A stretch of 64,000 bases of DNA from DATBHW01 sp035307385 (GTDB lineage Bacteria > Chloroflexota > Ktedonobacteria > Ktedonobacterales > DATBGS01). The stretch covers positions 62,001 through 126,000 of the forward strand of contig DATGID010000019.1 in NCBI GenBank assembly GCA_035307385.1, read 5' to 3'. The notes below the pieces were generated by a model. That model ran no database searches. It saw only the letters and a list, made by a program, of their open reading frames with translations, and had not been told where the DNA came from. The translations under genes were made by a program, and so were the position numbers. Positions within the stretch are counted from its first letter, which is position 1; each line of letters starts with the position of its first letter. Shown here piece by piece: positions 59,368 through 64,000 of this stretch.

Positions 59368-60912
59368 ATGCAGCTTGGCGAACTGGTGGCACGGTCTGCC
59401 GCCCGCTCTCCCGACAAACCGGCCATCCTCTTCAAAGATCAGCAGATGAGCTATAGCAAGCTGAACGAACTGGTCAATCGCGTGGCGAACGGCCTGACGA
59501 AGCTCGGCGTGAAGCAAGGGGATCGGGTTGCGATTTATATCCATAACCTGCCGCAGTTTGTGGAGGCGTTTTATGGCGCGCAGGTGATCGGGGCGACGGT
59601 GATCCCGCTGAACGTGATGTACAAGGCGGGCGAGATCGAATATATCCTCAACGACGCGGGCGTGAAGGCGATTCTGACGCTGGCTCCGTTCTATCCCAAT
59701 GTTCAGGCCATCCGCGACAAGGTGCCCACGCTGGAGCACGCGGTTGTCCTGGGCGCGGAGGCGCTGCCGGGGGCTATCCTCTGGCACGAGGCGTTTGGCG
59801 GGCAATCGGGCGAGGCCACGCCAGTTGGCGGCGATGAGGACGACGTGGCGGTCATCCTGTATACGTCGGGCACGACGGGCCGCCCGAAGGGCGCGATGCT
59901 GACACATAAGAACCTGATCTCGAATGTCGAGCAGACCAGCCAGTTGCCGCGCATCGGCTTTGATGAGCACGATATTGTCTGGATCGGCCTGCCGCTCTTC
60001 CACAGCTACGCGCTGAGCGTGGGTATGAACGCGGGCATCTATCACGGCGTGACGCTGGATATTATGGAGCGCTTCGACCCCACGGCTTCGCTGGAGATGT
60101 TCCAGAAAGATAAGGTCAGCATTTTGCTGGCCGCGCCGCCGATGTATGTGGCCTGGACGCTGAATCCGGCGGCCAGTTCCTATGATCTCTCTTCGATTCG
60201 CGCCGCCAGTTCTGGAGCGGCAGCTTTGCCTGTCGCCGTGCTGGAAAAGTTCAAGACGCTGACGGGCGTCGATATTATGGAAGGCTATGGCCTGACAGAA
60301 ACCGCGCCGGTCGCAACGACCAACGCGGCTGGCTCGGTGACGAAGCCCGGCTCGATTGGCCCGGCGATTCCGGGTATGGAGATCAAGATCGTTGATGACA
60401 ACGACCAGGAAGTGCCGGTGGGGCAGATTGGCGAGTTGGTCTGTCGCGGCCCGAATGTGATGAAGGGTTACTTCAATAAGCCGGAGGCCAACGAGGAAGC
60501 CTTCCGCAACGGTTGGTTCCATACCGGAGATATGGCGCGCGTCGATGAGGATGGTTATTACTACATTGAGGACCGCAAGAAGGATATGATTCTGGTGTCG
60601 GGCTTCAATGTCTATCCACGCGAGGTGGAGGAGTTCCTGTATCGCCATCCCAAGATTGCCGACGCGGCGGTGGTGCAGGCTCCAGACGAATACCAGGGCG
60701 AGTCGGTGCTGGCCTTTGTCGTGCTCAAACAAGGTGAGACGGCCACCGAAGAGGACATCATTCAATACTGTCGCGACGGCATTGCGGTCTTCAAGTGCCC
60801 GCGCCGCGTGGTGTTCACCGACGCGCTGCCTAAGAACATGACCGGCAAGGTGCTGCGCCGCGAACTGCGCGAGGAGGCTGCACGGCTGGCAGCCGCGCGC
60901 CAGAAGGGATAA
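59368..60912 (+). CDS. Long-chain-fatty-acid-CoA ligase-like AMP-forming enzyme
   Basis: A 514-residue adenylate-forming enzyme: YTSGTTGRPKGAMLTH (P-loop), MEGYGLTETAP, WFHTGDMARVDEDGY, DRKKDMILVSGFNVYPREVEE and the catalytic Lys in KNMTGKVLRREL. It is of the FadD/long-chain acyl-CoA ligase type by overall pattern. It is co-transcribed with the reductase and R2lox gene. In Mycobacterium tuberculosis an R2lox gene also lies near an acyl-CoA ligase, so a shared lipid pathway is plausible. The fatty-acid length is unknown. Confidence 0.92.
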   Translation: MQLGELVARSAARSPDKPAILFKDQQMSYSKLNELVNRVANGLTKLGVKQGDRVAIYIHNLPQFVEAFYGAQVIGATVIPLNVMYKAGEIEYILNDAGVKAILTLAPFYPNVQAIRDKVPTLEHAVVLGAEALPGAILWHEAFGGQSGEATPVGGDEDDVAVILYTSGTTGRPKGAMLTHKNLISNVEQTSQLPRIGFDEHDIVWIGLPLFHSYALSVGMNAGIYHGVTLDIMERFDPTASLEMFQKDKVSILLAAPPMYVAWTLNPAASSYDLSSIRAASSGAAALPVAVLEKFKTLTGVDIMEGYGLTETAPVATTNAAGSVTKPGSIGPAIPGMEIKIVDDNDQEVPVGQIGELVCRGPNVMKGYFNKPEANEEAFRNGWFHTGDMARVDEDGYYYIEDRKKDMILVSGFNVYPREVEEFLYRHPKIADAAVVQAPDEYQGESVLAFVVLKQGETATEEDIIQYCRDGIAVFKCPRRVVFTDALPKNMTGKVLRRELREEAARLAAARQKG

Positions 60913-60918
60913 GGACGC

Positions 60919-61854
60919 ATGAGCGCATCCTCAAGCCAGATTGGCAATTTGACGCTGGGTCAATTAGCCGAGACGCCGGTGGAAGACGTGCTGGCGCTGA
61001 TCGATGAGGGGGAAACGCGGCTGCCGACGCCTCAGGATTTGTATTATCGCTGGGAGCGCCAGCAGTGGCGCGCCCAGGACATCGATTTCTCGCAAGACAA
61101 GGCGCAGTGGGCAGAGATGGTCACGCCAGAAAACCGCCCGATGCGCATGAGCGGGATGTCAGCGTTCTTCGTGGGCGAGGCCAGTGTGACTGATACGCTG
61201 GCGCCCATCTGCCTGGCGATTCCCGGCGAGGCCGAGCGCATCTTTCTGACGACACAGCTTGCCGACGAGGCGCGGCACGTGGTCTTCTTCGAGCGCTTTT
61301 TCCGCGAGGTCGTGGCGCTGCCCGGCGAACGGCTGGAGGATGTGCTGGCGGAGGCGCGTCCCTTTGTGCGCGCAGAGACGGCGACGATGCTGCTGGAGGT
61401 GCTGCCGCAGGCGACTGGCCGCGTTGCCCGCGAGCCGGACAACCTGGAGGCGCTGATCGAGGCGGTGACGGTCTACCATATTTTGATCGAAGGCGCTATG
61501 GCGTTGGCCGGTCAACGTGGTATGCTGAATACATATCGCCAGATGAATGTGCTGCCAGGTTTCCGCGCCGGTTTTACCGCCGTGGCGCGCGATGAGTCGC
61601 GCCATGTGCTGTTTGGGGTCGCGTTCTTGCGCCGGATGCGGGAGCAAGATGCCCGCTATGGCCGTCTGGTGGAAGAGGTGGTGCGCCGTCACGCGCCGCT
61701 GGTCTGGGAAGCGCTGGGGCCGAGTCCCAGCCTGATCCCGCAAATTCTGGCCGAGGGCGGCAATCCCCACGAGACCCAGGAGTTTGCTTTTCATTCGCTG
61801 CGCAAGAAACTGCGGGTGATGGGCCTCTCCACCGACTTACCTGCTGTCGCGTAA
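60919..61854 (+). CDS. R2-like ligand-binding oxidase (R2lox)
   Basis: A 311-residue ferritin-like protein with a hetero-dinuclear Mn/Fe site in this family. All six ligands are visible: E87 (GEASV), E117 and H120 (DEARH), E191 (IEG), E226 and H229 (DESRH). The cross-link pair of R2lox is also conserved: V90 (three after E87) and Y186 (five before E191). The N-terminus also follows the family (DIDFSQDKAQWAEM). R2lox proteins bind a fatty-acid-like ligand and carry out two-electron oxidation; the true substrate is unknown. It is 6 bp after the acyl-CoA ligase. Confidence 0.9.
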   Translation: MSASSSQIGNLTLGQLAETPVEDVLALIDEGETRLPTPQDLYYRWERQQWRAQDIDFSQDKAQWAEMVTPENRPMRMSGMSAFFVGEASVTDTLAPICLAIPGEAERIFLTTQLADEARHVVFFERFFREVVALPGERLEDVLAEARPFVRAETATMLLEVLPQATGRVAREPDNLEALIEAVTVYHILIEGAMALAGQRGMLNTYRQMNVLPGFRAGFTAVARDESRHVLFGVAFLRRMREQDARYGRLVEEVVRRHAPLVWEALGPSPSLIPQILAEGGNPHETQEFAFHSLRKKLRVMGLSTDLPAVA

Positions 61855-61875
61855 GATGGGAAGGGCCAGGAAACG

Positions 61876-62154
61876 ATGATTACGGCGCTGGTGATGATGA
61901 ACGTGCTGCGCGGCGAAATCAATCGCACCGCGCAGGAACTGTTGGATATTCCGGGGATTGCCGAGGTGTATTCGGTGACGGGGGACTATGATCTGGTGGC
62001 CGTGCTGCGCCTGAAGGAGTATGAAGACCTGGCAGGCGTGGTCACGGAACGGATGATGGGCCTTTCCGGAATAACCAAAACGAGCACCATGATGGCTTTT
62101 AAGGTCTATTCGAAAGAAGACCTGGAACAAGCCTGGGATATTGGTGTGGAATAG
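61876..62154 (+). CDS. Stand-alone RAM (Lrp/AsnC ligand) domain protein
   Basis: A 92-residue protein that is a complete RAM fold (ALVMMNVLRGEINRTAQELLDIPGIAEVYSVTGDYDLVAVLRLKEYEDLAGVV) without any helix-turn-helix. Such stand-alone domains form rings and bind amino acids or other effectors, and may act as sensors that partner another protein. It lies between R2lox and a GreA-like gene in the same operon. Its effector is unknown. Confidence 0.85.
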   Translation: MITALVMMNVLRGEINRTAQELLDIPGIAEVYSVTGDYDLVAVLRLKEYEDLAGVVTERMMGLSGITKTSTMMAFKVYSKEDLEQAWDIGVE

Positions 62155-62237
62155 GTTCCCCAGGGCTGCTTCCTGGGAGGCAACCCACAGGGCAGGCGGC
62201 TGTCGATGGCCCGCCCCGCGGGAGGCGCTTTATTTCT

Positions 62238-62735
62238 TTGGTGAGGCAAGAGACCGCTATTTTGCTCACTGCTGAGGGGGAACAAAAAATGGAATTGAAT
62301 CTGGACCATCTGGAAGACCAACGCGCGCGTCTGATTCAACAGATTCTGGATGCCGAAGAAGCGCGCGACAGCGCCGGGCATGTGGCAGTGGCGCAGTTTG
62401 ACGATCACCGCGAGCGCGTCAATGCGGAATTGGCGCAGCTTCGCCAGCAGCTTACCTGGCTGGAAAAGGAGATCGGGCAGGCGAAATCGCTGCAACATCC
62501 CGTGGCGCAGGATGCCATTGAAGTGGGACATGTCATCACCTTGCAAATTGGCGAGAGCGGCCCCAGCGATTATGTGCTGGTGAAGGACTTTGGCGGGCGC
62601 GCGGTTGGCGAGGCCAAAACGCTTTCGACGCAATCGCCCATTGGTGCGGCGCTGCTGGGCCGCACCTCTGGCGAGGTGGTGACAGTGGAGACACCCGGCG
62701 GTATGCGCACCATTAAAATTGTCGCGGTACAGTAA
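62238..62735 (+). CDS. GreA/GreB-like protein
   Basis: A 165-residue protein with an N-terminal coiled coil (ILLTAEGEQKMELNLDHLEDQRARLIQQI) and a C-terminal FKBP-like domain ending in TQSPIGAALLGRTSGEVVTVETPGGMRTIKIVAV. This is the Gre fold. The GTG at 62238 is kept because the LTxEG start of Gre proteins is then complete; a later ATG (62289) has a good ribosome binding site too. The acidic tip residues of GreA are replaced, so cleavage stimulation is doubtful. It may be a Gre paralogue that competes at the RNA polymerase channel. Confidence 0.8.
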   Translation: MVRQETAILLTAEGEQKMELNLDHLEDQRARLIQQILDAEEARDSAGHVAVAQFDDHRERVNAELAQLRQQLTWLEKEIGQAKSLQHPVAQDAIEVGHVITLQIGESGPSDYVLVKDFGGRAVGEAKTLSTQSPIGAALLGRTSGEVVTVETPGGMRTIKIVAVQ

Positions 62736-62810
62736 GCGCCAATCATGGTAGGGGCGCTGTGACGCCTGCGGCTCGCGCGCCCGTCCTTTCTCCCGGAGGG
62801 AGTTTGTTCG

Positions 62811-64000
62811 ATGCTTGAACATGTTCTCGGCGGCTGGCTGATTGCCCGCGCACTCAAGCGCGAGGGCGTGGAAGTGGTTTTTACGCTCAGCGGCGGGCAT
62901 ATTGCCCCGATCTATGATGGCTGTCTGCGCGAGGGGATTCGGGTGATGGACACCCGGCACGAGCAGGCGGCTGTGCACGCCGCCGAGGGCTGGGCCAAGG
63001 TCACGCGCAAGCCAGGCGTGGCGCTGCTGACGGCTGGCCCTGGCGTGACCGACGGCGTGACGGGACTGGCAAATGCGTATCTGGCGGGCAGCCCCATGCT
63101 GGTGTTTGGTGGGGCCGCGCCGGTGCATCAATGGGACCGTGGCGCGCTGCAAGAGATGGGCGCGATCGAACTGGTGCGACCGATTACCAAGTGGGCGCGT
63201 ACGGTGGTCGAGACGGGGCGACTGGAGGAGTATACCGGCTTTGCCTTTCGCCAGGCGACGAGCGGCAAGCCCGGCCCGGTCTTCCTGGAATGCCCGATGG
63301 ATGTCCTGAGCAACATCATTCCCGATGCGCAGGCGACGCATCTGGGCGAGGGCTATCGCACCGCAGGCAAACAGCCCGGCGACCCAAAGCTGATTGGGCA
63401 GGCCGCCGAAGTCTTGCAGAAGGCCGAACGCCCGGTGATTATGGCGGGCACCGCCGTCTGGTGGTGCGATGCCGCTGCGCCTTTGCGTGCATTTGCCGAA
63501 CGGGTGCAGGCTCCGGTCTTCCTGAATGGCGGCGGGCGTGGCAGCCTGCCGCCCGATGACCCGCTCTTTTTCTCGCTGGCGCGGCGCACAGCGCTGGGCG
63601 GTGCGGACGCGATTGTGCTGGTGGGGACTAAGCTCGATTTCCGGCTGAACTTTGGCGAAGCCCCGCTCATTCCTGCCGACGCGAAGGTGATCTGGCTCGA
63701 TATGGCGGCGGAAGATATTGGCGTGAATCACGGGGCGACGGTGGGCATTGCCGGAGATGTAGGCGTGGTGATGACGCAGATTGCCGAAGCGCTGGAGAAG
63801 CCGCTCCGCCACGACGAGTGGCTGGGAGCGATTCGCCAGGACGAAGAGAAGAAACAGCAGGCCGATGAAGCGCTCTTGCGCTCCGATCAGACGCCGATAC
63901 ATCCGATGCGGCTCTGCGCGGAGATTCGCGATTTTCTTGACCGCGACGCAATTGTCGTCGGCGATGGCGGCGATATCGTCAGCTTCGGCGGGCGCGTGAT
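62811..64000 (+). CDS. Thiamine-diphosphate-dependent enzyme (acetolactate-synthase-like), partial
   Basis: At least 396 codons of a TPP enzyme, cut off by the window edge. The N-terminal PYR domain has VFTLSGGHIAPIYDG, and the catalytic Glu is in DTRHEQAAVHAAEGWAK. A LLTAGPGVTDGVTGLANAYLAGSP block and a GKPGPVFLECPMDV middle domain follow. The order fits acetolactate synthase, oxalyl-CoA decarboxylase or 2-hydroxyacyl-CoA lyase; they cannot be told apart here. GGAGGGAG lies eight bases upstream of the ATG. It lies 75 bp after the GreA-like gene, so operon membership is likely. The cofactor is supplied by thiL at 5099. Confidence 0.85.
   Translation, partial: MLEHVLGGWLIARALKREGVEVVFTLSGGHIAPIYDGCLREGIRVMDTRHEQAAVHAAEGWAKVTRKPGVALLTAGPGVTDGVTGLANAYLAGSPMLVFGGAAPVHQWDRGALQEMGAIELVRPITKWARTVVETGRLEEYTGFAFRQATSGKPGPVFLECPMDVLSNIIPDAQATHLGEGYRTAGKQPGDPKLIGQAAEVLQKAERPVIMAGTAVWWCDAAAPLRAFAERVQAPVFLNGGGRGSLPPDDPLFFSLARRTALGGADAIVLVGTKLDFRLNFGEAPLIPADAKVIWLDMAAEDIGVNHGATVGIAGDVGVVMTQIAEALEKPLRHDEWLGAIRQDEEKKQQADEALLRSDQTPIHPMRLCAEIRDFLDRDAIVVGDGGDIVSFGGRV

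Noticed and set aside
1..64000. tRNA, rRNA and CRISPR arrays
   Set aside because: I looked for cloverleaf ends, rRNA signatures and regularly spaced repeats and saw none. A tRNAscan and CRISPR search would settle it.

Overview
The window is high-GC DNA from a free-living heterotroph. The gene content fits a Chloroflexota bacterium, most likely close to Ktedonobacteria. This is inferred, not proven: there are three PknB-type Ser/Thr kinases with extracytoplasmic tails, an F420-type (Ddn-like) oxidoreductase, AIM24 and zinc-ribbon proteins, R2lox, GT9, a TadE/TadG-like protein, CoaBC and ComB. No rRNA, tRNA, CRISPR array, prophage or complete autonomous IS element was seen. Many intergenic regions carry good sigma-70 promoters, TTGnnn-17-TAtAnT. 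Several convergent gene pairs are closed by long perfect hairpins with little or no U tract.

Layout. 1-6145: a zinc dehydrogenase with its own promoter and operator-like repeat, then a rdgB / DnaQ-DinG-like exonuclease / thiL operon. 6146-16455: an MFS exporter, a PhoU-domain protein, a DUF402 / zinc-ribbon / acyl-CoA ligase operon, a small P-loop kinase, a TadG-like secreted protein, comB and a cysteine desulfurase. 16699-18961: three multi-pass membrane proteins, two of them paralogous, with a striking duplicated palindrome at the junction of the first two. 19093-28000: a signalling region with three Ser/Thr kinases, interleaved with TetR/DoxX and Cdd1/Rrf2/DoxX modules whose promoters carry palindromes. 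28209-34334: galU, a UroD-family methyltransferase, a TIR-TPR protein, a PAP2-like membrane protein and coaBC. 34479-39976: an AIM24 protein, a MITE-like element and a divergent pair of membrane/HAMP-like coiled-coil proteins. 40070-43741: a secreted Vgb-like propeller, then an ECF sigma factor overlapping a membrane-anchored Asp-box propeller that is a likely anti-sigma. 43832-51504: a methyltransferase and acyl-CoA dehydrogenase, DUF1992, GT9, YitT, then a MarR with a Ddn-like oxidoreductase that shares its operator. 51672-55740: Dps, a TIR plus membrane-protein pair in an AT-richer setting, and a structured leader RNA with a terminator in front of an APH-fold kinase. 55852-64000: small proteins (cupin, VOC, DUF4291), then a lipid-type operon fabG / acyl-CoA ligase / R2lox / stand-alone RAM domain / GreA-like protein / TPP enzyme, the last cut by the window edge.

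The most promising leads are: the TIR plus membrane-protein pair (52417-54089), the attenuator-like RNA (54124-54352), the sensor domain shared by two kinases, the DnaQ protein with a dead helicase, the sigma/Asp-box-propeller pair, the three-site MarR motif and the 21-bp-TIR element.
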